From assembly GCA_027459485.1 (NCBI GenBank), contig DAIDIG010000002.1, forward strand, positions 62,001-126,000: DNA of 64,000 bases, given 5' to 3'. A program made the position numbers and the translations under genes. The DNA comes from Bdellovibrionales bacterium (GTDB taxonomy: Bacteria > Bdellovibrionota > Bdellovibrionia > Bdellovibrionales > UBA1609). Positions 28,101 through 36,498 of this stretch are shown piece after piece. The stretch's first letter is position 1. The number at the start of each line of letters is the position of its first letter. Under the pieces are notes generated by a model. The model did no database searches. It had not been told where the DNA came from and saw only the letters and a program-made list of their open reading frames with translations.

Positions 28101-28226
28101 AGAGCGCGTTCAAAGCGACTGCCTCTAAAACCCGAATGTAAATGTAGTAATATACATTCGTCTAATTTCGATACGTCTCAAATTGAGAAAACGAAGTCAA
28201 TTCACTCCCCCTAAACTGACATTTTA

Positions 28227-28242
28227 TGGCATTCGTCTTGCA
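28227..28242 (+). promoter_or_regulatory. sigma-54 promoter of the lipoprotein gene at 28297
   Basis: TGGCAT-TCGTC-TTGCA has GG (28228-28229), N10, GC (28240-28241). It shares GGCATTCG with the element before fliL. The predicted start near 28253 leaves a 44-base leader. A weak inverted repeat GAATGTA...TACATTC (28134-28159) lies upstream. Confidence 0.65.
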
Positions 28243-28296
28243 GTTTGATCTTATTGCAAACCGAAAATATTTAGACGGTTTGAAAAGCGGGGGTAA

Positions 28297-29541
28297 ATGG
28301 AAATTCGAGCCAAGAGGGGATCGGTTATTCGATTTCTACTTATAGTCAGCGCCATAACTATACCGATTTGTTATCTTAACTGTTCGGGGGCCCCGAACGG
28401 GGCGGCGAATCTTGCATCACAATCAGGGAACTTTCCGTATCAAATGCACGCCGACACTATCGCCTATATGTCATGCTCGAATTTGGGCGGCACCTCGACA
28501 AATACCCAAGAAGATCCGACAAATGTCTTTTATAATTTCAAAGTCAGTGTCAATAACGTGAACAATTGCGATACAAAGTCAGGCGCCGATGCCGCCGGCT
28601 GCGGGGTTGGCTTTGCTCCACAGTTTGCCTCAATGTCTGCGTCGGATGAGGCGGCCTTGCTCCAGTCATACCAAAACGTATATCCCGATTTGAGCATTCG
28701 CCCCGCAAACGATCTGGTCGATGGGTACGCCACAGCCTATATCTCCAGTCAATGTAGCACCGATTGCGGCGACCAGAGTTATGGTGATGCCAATATGCTT
28801 GGTGCATCTTTGCTTCTGAGTAATTTCACATCAATTTTTTATTCAGGGAGTGAAATCGAATGGCACAACTCGAGTTCTTCTTCGACCGGGATTATTCCAT
28901 TCGGGAGTCAGATCAGCTTTAACGGTGGGCAAAACGACGGAGCTGGCAAGGCCATTCGTAACGCTATAACTGAGGGCTCGGGCCAGTGGTATTTAACGAC
29001 AGAGTTTTCGACCGCTTCGGGTATCGGGGTGCCTGGGCAGGGTGTAAGTTCGGACGGGTCAAATCAACACGTTTACGGTTATGGGTACCGGTTCACTTTC
29101 AAGAATGGGCAATATCAGTCAACCGGGCCTGCACGGGCAGTTTCGACTGTCTCCGAATATGATCTAGCGTCGGGTAAGCAAACGGGATCATCTTGGAGCT
29201 GCGAAAATTTCGAAATTATTTACCCGGGTGATATCGGCCGCGCGGCAGGAGGCGTACCCCAGTGGGTGCCGCTAGCAAATCCGCAACCAGCTAATGCGTT
29301 GCAAGCGGCCGCGATTCAATCTCTTCCCGGCTGGCAGTTCGACGAATACGGCAATTTCGCCGTACCACCGCCATCCGTCACAAGCGGCGACTTTTGTGAC
29401 GGGAACCTGCAAATGCATGCAGCCGGAAGTTACTCGGCTTCGAGTACGTTGTACTTCGATTCTTCGAAAAGCGGCGGGGGCACATGCAGCGCAAGCGCCG
29501 ATAACTGCCCGCATTTGGTTTCGATTTGCGTGCGAAATTAG
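28297..29541 (+). CDS. exported lipoprotein-like protein, unknown function
   Basis: The 414 residues begin with a signal segment (VIRFLLIVSAITIPICYLNC) ending in a possible lipobox YLNC. The mature part is rich in Ser, Gly, Asn and Tyr, with several Cys (SSQCSTDCGDQSYG, CSASADNCPHLVSICVRN) that probably form disulfides. No family is recognised; a surface or adhesion role is possible. It has its own sigma-54-like promoter immediately after the flagellar operon, so it may be expressed with flagella. Confidence 0.7.
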   Translation: MEIRAKRGSVIRFLLIVSAITIPICYLNCSGAPNGAANLASQSGNFPYQMHADTIAYMSCSNLGGTSTNTQEDPTNVFYNFKVSVNNVNNCDTKSGADAAGCGVGFAPQFASMSASDEAALLQSYQNVYPDLSIRPANDLVDGYATAYISSQCSTDCGDQSYGDANMLGASLLLSNFTSIFYSGSEIEWHNSSSSSTGIIPFGSQISFNGGQNDGAGKAIRNAITEGSGQWYLTTEFSTASGIGVPGQGVSSDGSNQHVYGYGYRFTFKNGQYQSTGPARAVSTVSEYDLASGKQTGSSWSCENFEIIYPGDIGRAAGGVPQWVPLANPQPANALQAAAIQSLPGWQFDEYGNFAVPPPSVTSGDFCDGNLQMHAAGSYSASSTLYFDSSKSGGGTCSASADNCPHLVSICVRN

Positions 29542-29554
29542 AAATCAAGAAGAT

Positions 29555-30559
29555 CTACTCGCGCATCCCGCCGCGAATTTTCTGAATAAGCCGCGCTTCG
29601 AGTTGGCGGGCCGCCTCGCGCGTGATGCCGTACTTGTCGCCGATTTGTTGAAGCGTCAGCGGTTCGTCGGCGAGCATGCGATTTTCAAGAATGAAAATTT
29701 CACGTTCGTTTAAATCGGGCCGAATTTTTTCGATCTGCTCTTCAAGGCGCGCAAGCTGCTCTTGATGACTGATAATTTCGTCGGCGGGGGTTGAGCCATC
29801 GCGCGCGGTGAGATCCGCAAGTGTCGTGCGTGAATCGTCGCCGACCGGTTTATCAAGGCTCACGTCGCGCTGAAGAACCCGTCCGCTCATTTCTTTGACT
29901 TCGTCTTCTGAAATGCCGAGACGACCGCTGATTTGCATGAGCCCGGCTTCCATGCCCATGCGCTCGAGCTGATCACGGCTTCGTTGCAATTCATAAAACA
30001 ATTTGCGCTGGTTATGGGTTGTGCCGATGCGAACCATCGAGTAGTGCCGCATGAGAAATTCTTGAATGTGGCCGCGAATCCACCAGACGGCGTAGGTGAT
30101 CAGGCGAACCCCTTTGTAGGGGTTGAACTCTTTTACAGCCTGCATGAGCCCGACATTGCCCTCTTGGATGAGATCAATCAGTCGCGCGCCGAATTTCGAA
30201 TACTCCATCGCGACTTTCACGACAAAACGCAAATTCGAAGTCACGAGTTTTTGCGCGGCTTCGCGGTCGCCGGTTTCACGATAACGAACAGCGAGGTCGT
30301 ATTCTTCTTCGCGTGTGAGAAGCGGGTATTTGCGAATTTCGGCCAAGTAACGCGAAACAGGGTCTGTGCTGACGAGACCAGGTTCGGTGCTATCGGGAAG
30401 CGCGATTATGTCGTCTTTGAGGTCGATGGCATCGTCTTTTAAATCTAGCACCCCATCACTCGGCGGCGACAATTCAGAGTCGACGACTTCGGGAGTGATC
30501 ACCTCGACTTTTTTACCTTTTTTGGGCGAGGGCTTGCCGCGAGCTTTCGCTTTTGCCAC
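29555..30559 (-). CDS. rpoH: RpoH-like sigma-70 family sigma factor
   Basis: About 334 residues. A Lys-rich and acidic N-terminus leads to region 1.2 (DPVSRYLAEIRKYPLLTREE), region 2 (NLRFVVKVAMEYSKFGARLI ... YAVWWIRGHIQEFLMRHYSM) and region 4 (DEPLTLQQIGDKYGITREAA). The VRIGTTHNQRKLFYEL segment is close to the RpoH box QRKLFFNL, so heat-shock-type sigma is the best call. The GTG at 30559 with GAGGAG upstream is chosen. The open frame reaches back into the preceding gene. Confidence 0.85.
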   Translation of the reverse strand: MAKAKARGKPSPKKGKKVEVITPEVVDSELSPPSDGVLDLKDDAIDLKDDIIALPDSTEPGLVSTDPVSRYLAEIRKYPLLTREEEYDLAVRYRETGDREAAQKLVTSNLRFVVKVAMEYSKFGARLIDLIQEGNVGLMQAVKEFNPYKGVRLITYAVWWIRGHIQEFLMRHYSMVRIGTTHNQRKLFYELQRSRDQLERMGMEAGLMQISGRLGISEDEVKEMSGRVLQRDVSLDKPVGDDSRTTLADLTARDGSTPADEIISHQEQLARLEEQIEKIRPDLNEREIFILENRMLADEPLTLQQIGDKYGITREAARQLEARLIQKIRGGMRE

Positions 30560-30569
30560 GACGCGCTCC

Positions 30570-30872
30570 TCAAACAAGATCGGATAATTTTTTGCTGAGG
30601 GTTTTCTCGACCATGCCCTTAACAAGCGCCAGAGCCAGCGGCAATTCAACGACAATTTCGACATTCGAGCCGCTGCCGGCGCTCTTAACGGTCATTTGCG
30701 CCTTGAACATTTTGCCGGTTGCTTCGCCGGTCAATTGAGCGGCGTCAAAGTGGGTCTTATAGCCGGCATCGAGCTTTTTGAGGTCGGGGTCGCTTTCGAG
30801 CAACGAGCGAACCTTGTTAAAAGCATCTTTGGCGGTGAGGGATGTTTGTTTTTGTATAGTCACTTTGGGCAT
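30570..30872 (-). CDS. polyhydroxyalkanoic acid system family protein
   Basis: The 100-residue protein starts MPKVTIQKQTSLTAKDAFNK and ends LVKGMVEKTLSKKLSDLV. This matches the small PHA-granule-region family (about 90-100 residues), a START-like fold of unknown exact role. It lies 10 bases upstream of the RpoH-like gene, probably in one operon. The frame is open to 30962, but the N-terminal residues before this Met do not fit the family. Confidence 0.75.
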   Translation of the reverse strand: MPKVTIQKQTSLTAKDAFNKVRSLLESDPDLKKLDAGYKTHFDAAQLTGEATGKMFKAQMTVKSAGSGSNVEIVVELPLALALVKGMVEKTLSKKLSDLV

Positions 30873-30985
30873 GTTTCGAGCGTAATCTCTTGGGCGGAGT
30901 CTGTCCATGCTTGATCTCGGCGCGGCAACATGCGAAATTGACGATTTTGCAGGCGAGTGCATAGCGAATATTCGGACGGTGATCT

Positions 30986-32776
30986 ATGAAATTTATTTCT
31001 GAACTCAAGCGATCTCATTATTGTGGAGAGGTCACTTCGGCGCTCCAAAATCAAGACGTGGTCTTGATGGGCTGGGTCAATACCCGCCGCGACCACGGCG
31101 GTCTTGTATTTATTGATCTTCGCGATCGCTCGGGTCTTGTTCAGATCGTGGTGAACCCCGCTCAAGAAGGCTGCCAACCTGCGAAAGACATACGGGGTGA
31201 GTTTGTTATCGGCGTGCAAGGCAAAGTGCGATTACGGCCCGAAGGTATGCGCAATAAAAATTTGAAAACCGGCGATATCGAAGTTGAAGTTTCGCGGATT
31301 GAAATTTTATCGGATGCGCGCACTCTTCCGTTTGACCCCTCTGACGAGAAAGTATCAGAGACGTTGCGTCTGAAATATCGCTATCTCGATTTACGGTCGC
31401 CGCGTTTGCAATCGCATTTGATCAAGCGACATGAGGTCATGATGGCGGTGCGTGAAGGCCTTCATGCCAAAGGCTTCGTTGAAGTTGAAACGCCGATTCT
31501 CTACAAGAGCACTCCCGAAGGCGCGCGCGACTACTTGGTGCCGTCGCGAGTGAACCCGGGTACGTTTTATGCCCTACCGCAAAGCCCGCAGACGCTCAAA
31601 CAGCTTTTGATGATCGCGGGTATGGATAAATACTTTCAAATTGCGCGCTGTTTTCGCGATGAAGATTTACGCGCGGATCGGCAGCCCGAATTCAGTCAAA
31701 TCGACGTTGAAATGAGCTTTGTCGATCGCGATGACGTGATGAAAGTCGCTGAAGATCTCATGCGCCATGTCTGGAAGAAGATGAAAGGCATCGAGATCGG
31801 TGAAGTCCCCGTGATGAGCTACACCGAGGCGATGAACCGGTTCGGATGCGACAAACCGGATTTACGAATCGCTTGGGAGCTCAAAGATCTCACCGAGAAA
31901 TTGCGCTCGTCTTCATTCAAAGTCTTTTCGGATGCCGCCGGCCGCGGTGGAGCGATCAAAGGATTGTTTGTGCCGGGCACTGGCGGCTATTCACGCGGGC
32001 AATTCGATAAGCTGACCGAAAAGGCTAAACAGATGGGTGCAAAAGGCCTCGTTTATATAAAAATTGACGATAAAAATCAGATCACGAGCCCCGTCGCGAA
32101 ATTTTTTAACGAAACCGAGTTGCGTGATATTTACGGCGCGTGCGGCGGTAGCGGATCAGGGACTGTATTTATAGTAGCCGATGATTTCAGCGTGGCGTGC
32201 GCGTCCCTGTCGACCTTGCGGCTCCATTTGGCGGCTGAACTGGGCGCGATCGACACGTCTCGCGACCGCTTTCTTTGGGTCGTGGATTTTCCGCTTCTCG
32301 AATATGCGGCCGAAGAGAAAAGATGGGTCGCGTGTCACCATCCGTTTACGGCGCCGAAGGATGAAAATCTGGCCGCGCTCACGAACCGCAACGAAGCTGA
32401 ATTTTCGCGACTCAAAGCAAAAGCTTACGACTTGGTCTGCAATGGTCATGAAATCGCCGGCGGCAGTATTCGTATCCATCGCGGCGAAACACAAAAAGCC
32501 ATGTTCGACGCTTTGGGTTTGTCTGAAGATGAAATCAAACTCAAATTTGGTTTTTTCATCGAAGCGCTCACTTACGGCACTCCGCCTCACGGCGGTATCG
32601 CTTGGGGCCTTGATCGGCTCGTCATGATTTTGTGCGGTACAGAAGCGATTCGCGAAGTGATCGCCTTCCCCAAAACGGCGAAAGCGACCGATCTCATGGC
32701 CGAAGCGCCGAGCCCCGTGACACGCGAACAAATGATCGAGTTGGGTCTAGCTTTTCTCAAAAATAGACAAAACTAG
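30986..32776 (+). CDS. aspS: aspartyl-tRNA synthetase
   Basis: The 596 residues have an N-terminal OB anticodon-binding domain (GWVNTRRDHGGLVFIDLRDR). Class II motif 2 (FRDEDLRADRQPEFSQIDVE) and motif 3 (GIAWGLDRLVMILCG) follow. A GAD insertion (about 280-420) marks the bacterial-type enzyme. It charges tRNA-Asp. Length and motifs are complete. Confidence 0.97.
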   Translation: MKFISELKRSHYCGEVTSALQNQDVVLMGWVNTRRDHGGLVFIDLRDRSGLVQIVVNPAQEGCQPAKDIRGEFVIGVQGKVRLRPEGMRNKNLKTGDIEVEVSRIEILSDARTLPFDPSDEKVSETLRLKYRYLDLRSPRLQSHLIKRHEVMMAVREGLHAKGFVEVETPILYKSTPEGARDYLVPSRVNPGTFYALPQSPQTLKQLLMIAGMDKYFQIARCFRDEDLRADRQPEFSQIDVEMSFVDRDDVMKVAEDLMRHVWKKMKGIEIGEVPVMSYTEAMNRFGCDKPDLRIAWELKDLTEKLRSSSFKVFSDAAGRGGAIKGLFVPGTGGYSRGQFDKLTEKAKQMGAKGLVYIKIDDKNQITSPVAKFFNETELRDIYGACGGSGSGTVFIVADDFSVACASLSTLRLHLAAELGAIDTSRDRFLWVVDFPLLEYAAEEKRWVACHHPFTAPKDENLAALTNRNEAEFSRLKAKAYDLVCNGHEIAGGSIRIHRGETQKAMFDALGLSEDEIKLKFGFFIEALTYGTPPHGGIAWGLDRLVMILCGTEAIREVIAFPKTAKATDLMAEAPSPVTREQMIELGLAFLKNRQN

Positions 32777-32864
32777 ACGGTAGTCCGTCGATTGTTTTGG
32801 CCGTGACACCGAAGACCTCCTTAGAGGATGGGCCCTAGACTCATCCGGCACATGGAGGTGCTAA

Positions 32865-33377
32865 GTGGAAAAAATCAGTCGAATCATACACGGAGACAAG
32901 CGAATCACCACGGTCGACATGCGACATAGCGGAGTTTCGCGCCCCGGTTCACCTTCGTTTGGCCGAGAGGTCGGTGTTTCGCCGGGGCATCATCCCGAAT
33001 TCAACACCAATGCACGAGCGATGCAGAGATTCGAAGAAGAAATGCGCACGCGCGCGGTCAACGCCAAGGCGGCTATGGTCGAGCGAATGGCCGATCGCTT
33101 TTTTGTGCGCCAAGGCCGCGATGAAAATGCGCAGCCCATGAAGTCCGCGGCACTCGAAAGCGGGCACCGAATGAATGTCGTTCACCAGCTGCAAAATGAA
33201 ATTGAACAGGGCAACGGGCCGCAAATTACCGCGCCTGGGATTCAACAATCACGAGTCGAAATGCCTGTGCAAATCGGCCAGCCGACGAATTCAGGGGCAC
33301 AGCCACAATCGCAGTCACAATCGCAAGAAAACGCGGATCAATTGGTGTCGGGCCAGCACTTAGACGTGAGAGTGTAG
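32865..33377 (+). CDS. hypothetical Gln-rich cytosolic protein
   Basis: The 170 residues show no signal peptide. A charged helical middle part (AMQRFEEEMRTRAVNAKAAM) is followed by a Gln/Ser/Pro tail with QSQSQSQ. A GTG start with GGAGGTG upstream supports translation. No family is recognised. A small hairpin GACGG-TAGT-CCGTC (32776-32789) after aspS may separate the two transcripts, but it lacks a strong T-run. Confidence 0.6.
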   Translation: MEKISRIIHGDKRITTVDMRHSGVSRPGSPSFGREVGVSPGHHPEFNTNARAMQRFEEEMRTRAVNAKAAMVERMADRFFVRQGRDENAQPMKSAALESGHRMNVVHQLQNEIEQGNGPQITAPGIQQSRVEMPVQIGQPTNSGAQPQSQSQSQENADQLVSGQHLDVRV

Positions 33378-33392
33378 TTTCGCTCTGAGGAG

Positions 33393-33539
33393 TCACTTCG
33401 GATGCACGGTTTTGTTTTGTTTTGAGTTTTGACCGGGCTTTTTCGACCGGCCGCCCACAGGGCCGAATTTATCTAAAAGAAATCCCAAAATTATGAATAA
33501 AACTCCGCCGCACGCGATGGCAATAATAACGTACGTCAT
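33393..33539 (-). CDS. 48-residue single-pass membrane protein in the Tad block
   Basis: ATG at 33539 overlaps the stop of the previous small gene (ATGA). The product begins MTYVIIAIACGGVLFIILGF, one membrane helix, followed by a Lys/Asn-rich soluble tail ending KTVHPK. No family is recognised. The coupled position at the end of the cpaC-cpaF operon suggests a pilus-related accessory role. Confidence 0.6.
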   Translation of the reverse strand: MTYVIIAIACGGVLFIILGFLLDKFGPVGGRSKKPGQNSKQNKTVHPK

Positions 33540-33760
33540 TGAGTCCATTTACTTGCCTCCAGCATGGCGCCTATCCCAAAAAAGGCCACGCCTAACAAGA
33601 TAAATCCTACCACGTGCGATTGAAGTAATCCACCCCATTCATGCCCTTCGTACTTACAGGCGATTGGGCCGAACACGGACAGCAAAACTCCCACCTCGCG
33701 AAATCCGTCGCCGATCATTTGCCAATAAGTTCGCGCCCCCTTGTCGCTATTCAATCTCAT
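33536..33760 (-). CDS. 74-residue membrane protein following CpaF
   Basis: Starts MRLNSDKGARTYWQMIGDGF; one or two hydrophobic segments (REVGVLLSVFGPIA and HVVGFILLGVAFFGIGAML). ATG at 33760 has TTTGGAG upstream, and the start overlaps the end of the cpaF-like gene by 14 bases. It occupies the place where tadB/tadC platform genes normally stand but is far too short to replace them. No family is recognised. Confidence 0.65.
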   Translation of the reverse strand: MRLNSDKGARTYWQMIGDGFREVGVLLSVFGPIACKYEGHEWGGLLQSHVVGFILLGVAFFGIGAMLEASKWTQ

Positions 33761-34904
33761 AAATTGGCTCCAAACAAAAACCATTTTCTTCTAAAGATGT
33801 CAGCCGCGAAATGCTTTTGAGTTTTCTCATGCCGCCCGTTTTACTGATTGTCACGACATACTGGATCCCGAAAAAAATAAGGTGCCGAATGGCTCGAAGC
33901 GACCACTGCGGCGCGCCCAGTTGAACGAGCATTTCAAGTCGCAAGAGTGCTTGTCTCGGGTTTTCGGCATGCAAAGTGCCCATCCCGCCGCGGTGGCCGG
34001 TTGAAAGCGCCATCAGTAGATCTTTCGCTTCGTGCCCCCGCACTTCGCCGACGACGATACGATCGGGCCGCATGCGAAGTGCTTGGCGCAAAAGTTCGCA
34101 TTGGTCCACGTCTTGTAATATACCCGACGGGTCTTGCCGCGAAATTAATTTCACCGAGGCTTGGTTCGGAAGGCGAATCTCATTTGTATCTTCAATCGTG
34201 ACGACCCGCTCATTGGATGAAAGTTCTTGTAAACAGGCGTTCAGAACAGACGTTTTGCCGCTGCCCGTGCCACCGATCACCAAAAATGAATGGTACTCGC
34301 GCACCAATTTCTGCAACATCTCAATCGCATGGTTGGGTGCCCAGCCGGAATCAAGAAACGCTTTGAACGTCCAGGGGTTTTCGGGGTGGCGCCGAAGCGA
34401 AATGTGCACCTCGCTCGGCGCAAGCGGCGGTAAAATAATATGCAGGCGGAACTTCTGCCAATATCCGTCAGCAAACGGCCGTTCAAGATTGGCCTGAATT
34501 CGCGCCTCGGTCATCAGTCGTTGCAAAAAATTATTGAGACTCGTTGATGTAAAAAAACGATCGTAATGCGCGTGCAGTCGGCCTTGTTTCTCGTACCACA
34601 CGCTTTGGTGCCCGTTTATGAGAATCTCAGTGACCTCAGGGTCGTTGAGCAATGATTCAAGCGGGCCCGAGCCGAACATTTCCTGCTCGACTCGAGCTCG
34701 GGCCTCAGACGAACTCGCGGGCAGTTTCGTTTCTAAAAGTGAAGCCGCGCGTTCGCGAAGGCTCGCCAATTCGCGAGCGGATGGGCGTGTCGTGATATCG
34801 ATGGCCGTGTCGTTTTGCAGCTCCTTCATCAGGTCGTCGTAAAGCCGATGGGCTTGGGGCGCGCCAGCCGCGCGGCCCAAATTTTCAGGAGTGAGCATGG
34901 TCAT
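33747..34904 (-). CDS. cpaF: Tad/Flp pilus assembly ATPase (CpaF/TadA family)
   Basis: The 385 residues form a secretion ATPase: Walker A GGTGSGKTS (about 211-219), Asp box VVTIEDTNEIRL, Walker B region RIVVGEVRGHEAKDLLMALS and His box TGHRGGMGTLHAENP. The N-terminal domain has GPLESLLNDPEVTEILING, typical of CpaF/TadA. It powers pilin assembly at the inner membrane. It overlaps the secretin gene by about 20 bases; ATG 34898 is an alternative start. Confidence 0.92.
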   Translation of the reverse strand: MTMLTPENLGRAAGAPQAHRLYDDLMKELQNDTAIDITTRPSARELASLRERAASLLETKLPASSSEARARVEQEMFGSGPLESLLNDPEVTEILINGHQSVWYEKQGRLHAHYDRFFTSTSLNNFLQRLMTEARIQANLERPFADGYWQKFRLHIILPPLAPSEVHISLRRHPENPWTFKAFLDSGWAPNHAIEMLQKLVREYHSFLVIGGTGSGKTSVLNACLQELSSNERVVTIEDTNEIRLPNQASVKLISRQDPSGILQDVDQCELLRQALRMRPDRIVVGEVRGHEAKDLLMALSTGHRGGMGTLHAENPRQALLRLEMLVQLGAPQWSLRAIRHLIFFGIQYVVTISKTGGMRKLKSISRLTSLEENGFCLEPIYEIE

Positions 34905-36201
34905 ACTCCTTGAGTGTCGGGATCTTGAGCTTCGAATTTTCGTCTCGTACGTTCACGATTTCAGGGGTAACAAAAATCAGAAGCTCCGATCGCTTGTGCC
35001 GAAAATCTTCGGAGCTAAACAGGCGACCCAGGATCGGAAGGTGCGACAGATAGGGGAGTTCGCTCGAATCGGTCGCCCATTCGTTGTGAATAAGACCGCT
35101 CAGAACAATCGTGCGTGGTTCGGGGAGATCAAAGTGAGTTGTGACCCGATCCGTCTTAAATGCGGGTATACCTTTAACGGCATTCGCTTGATCGATAGTC
35201 GAAACCTCGCTCGACAGATCGATACTCAAATGGCCGGAGTAATCGGCGAGTGGTTTGATTTTGAGCGAAATGCCGTAAGTTTTATACGTGACCTGTTGAT
35301 AAAACTCAGTCGCCGCGAGAATCGGGACTTCGCCGCCGGCGAGAAAACTCGCTTGTGAGCCACTGCGGGCCAGCAGGTTCGGCGACGCAAGAATTTGCCC
35401 CAGACCTTCGGATTCGAGCGCGTGCAGGGTCACGCTGAGAGTCGGTGTTTGCATCTCGGGCAAGAGTTGCGACGTCACGGAGTCCGGCCAATCGACGCCT
35501 AACTGGCGGCGCGCTTTTTTGCTGATTTCAGCCAATGTGATTTTTACCCGAACAAGAGGCTTGATCGACATGGCTGATTTTTCGTACTCGCGAACGATGC
35601 CGAAAGGGCTCAGAGCTTCATCCCAAAGATTTCTGAGGTTTTTATCTTCTTGCGAAATGATCGCGTGCGCGTAGGGCGACCAGACGAAATTCGGTGTCGG
35701 TAGATTTCGCGAGAGCAATTGATCGCGAAAGTAGGCGAGCGCTTGTTCTCTCACGTCATCGTCGAGGCGCGCTCGAAATGTATATCCGGCATTTGACGTT
35801 TGCGCGATTTGACTGAGATCAACCCAATCCTGCAAACGATGGAGTTGCCCGGTGATGGCGACTTGGCCATTGAGCATCTCGACTGCGAGACCAAGTTTAG
35901 TTCGCAATAGCCGCTGAAACTGGCTGAACAAGCTGTTGCTTCGCCGACCGGTCACAAAAATCGTATAGGGTACATTGCCGATTTGAATATGAGCTTCACC
36001 GGGCGCGCGGCCGGTCACCTGAATCGCGATTTTCTTATCTTCGATATGGATGTAGGGCGCTCCCTTGACATGAATCATTTGATTCGGCGCGGTCGGTAAC
36101 GATCGCGATTGCCCGACGAGCAAAGTGATTTCCTCGGCTGAAGCTGTCGCTGTGCAGACGCAGACAGTGAAAGTGATAAGTGTAAACCAAACGTATTTCA
36201 T
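34885..36201 (-). CDS. cpaC: Tad/Flp pilus secretin (CpaC/RcpA family)
   Basis: The 438 residues begin with a signal peptide (MKYVWFTLITFTVCVCTATASA). An N-terminal pilus domain (EITLLVGQSRSLP), BON-like repeats and the secretin domain (GGEVPILAATEFYQQVTYKT ... LPILGRLFSSEDF, ELLIFVTPEIV) follow. It forms the outer-membrane pore for the pilus. ATG 36201 (GAGGTG upstream) begins the signal peptide. The upstream sigma-54 element likely drives this operon. Confidence 0.9.
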   Translation of the reverse strand: MKYVWFTLITFTVCVCTATASAEEITLLVGQSRSLPTAPNQMIHVKGAPYIHIEDKKIAIQVTGRAPGEAHIQIGNVPYTIFVTGRRSNSLFSQFQRLLRTKLGLAVEMLNGQVAITGQLHRLQDWVDLSQIAQTSNAGYTFRARLDDDVREQALAYFRDQLLSRNLPTPNFVWSPYAHAIISQEDKNLRNLWDEALSPFGIVREYEKSAMSIKPLVRVKITLAEISKKARRQLGVDWPDSVTSQLLPEMQTPTLSVTLHALESEGLGQILASPNLLARSGSQASFLAGGEVPILAATEFYQQVTYKTYGISLKIKPLADYSGHLSIDLSSEVSTIDQANAVKGIPAFKTDRVTTHFDLPEPRTIVLSGLIHNEWATDSSELPYLSHLPILGRLFSSEDFRHKRSELLIFVTPEIVNVRDENSKLKIPTLKEYDHAHS

Positions 36202-36255
36202 AATGGCACCTCGGCATGGCCTTCGGATGGGAGGCTCAATGACAAGCCAGAGCCT

Positions 36256-36274
36256 TTGCAACTCGTTTGCCATT
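36256..36274 (-). promoter_or_regulatory. sigma-54 promoter of the cpaC operon
   Basis: On the minus strand TGGCAAACGAGTTGCA has GG (36271-36270), N10, GC (36259-36258). The predicted start near 36246 leaves a 45-base leader to the cpaC ATG. The match to TGGCAC-N5-TTGCA is close. Confidence 0.65.
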
Positions 36275-36458
36275 CAAAATTTTCAGATCAATTCGAAAAC
36301 ATCGGCGAAACGCAACAAAAGTGTGTCGTCTGATGTCCGATTTCGTCCGACTTTCTAGACAAGCGCATTTGAAATTACGGACCTTCGTCGGCATTTTCTA
36401 CGGCCAATCATGAAGACATTCGCCAACCGGAACCTTCCGTTTATACAATAAGAGTAAG

Positions 36459-36470
36459 CACCAATTGGTG
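36459..36470. promoter_or_regulatory. 12-bp perfect palindrome upstream of the Cys-rich protein gene
   Basis: CACCAATTGGTG lies 28 bases before the ATG at 36499 and just after an AT-rich stretch (TTTATACAATAAGAG) that could hold a -10 region. It could be an operator. Confidence 0.35.
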
Positions 36471-36498
36471 TGTTTCCGTCTTCGGGAGGGGTCATCGG

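Noticed and set aside
32776-32799. Hairpin GACGG-TAGT-CCGTC after aspS as terminator
   Set aside because: The stem is only 5 bp and is followed by GATTGTTTT, too weak to call.
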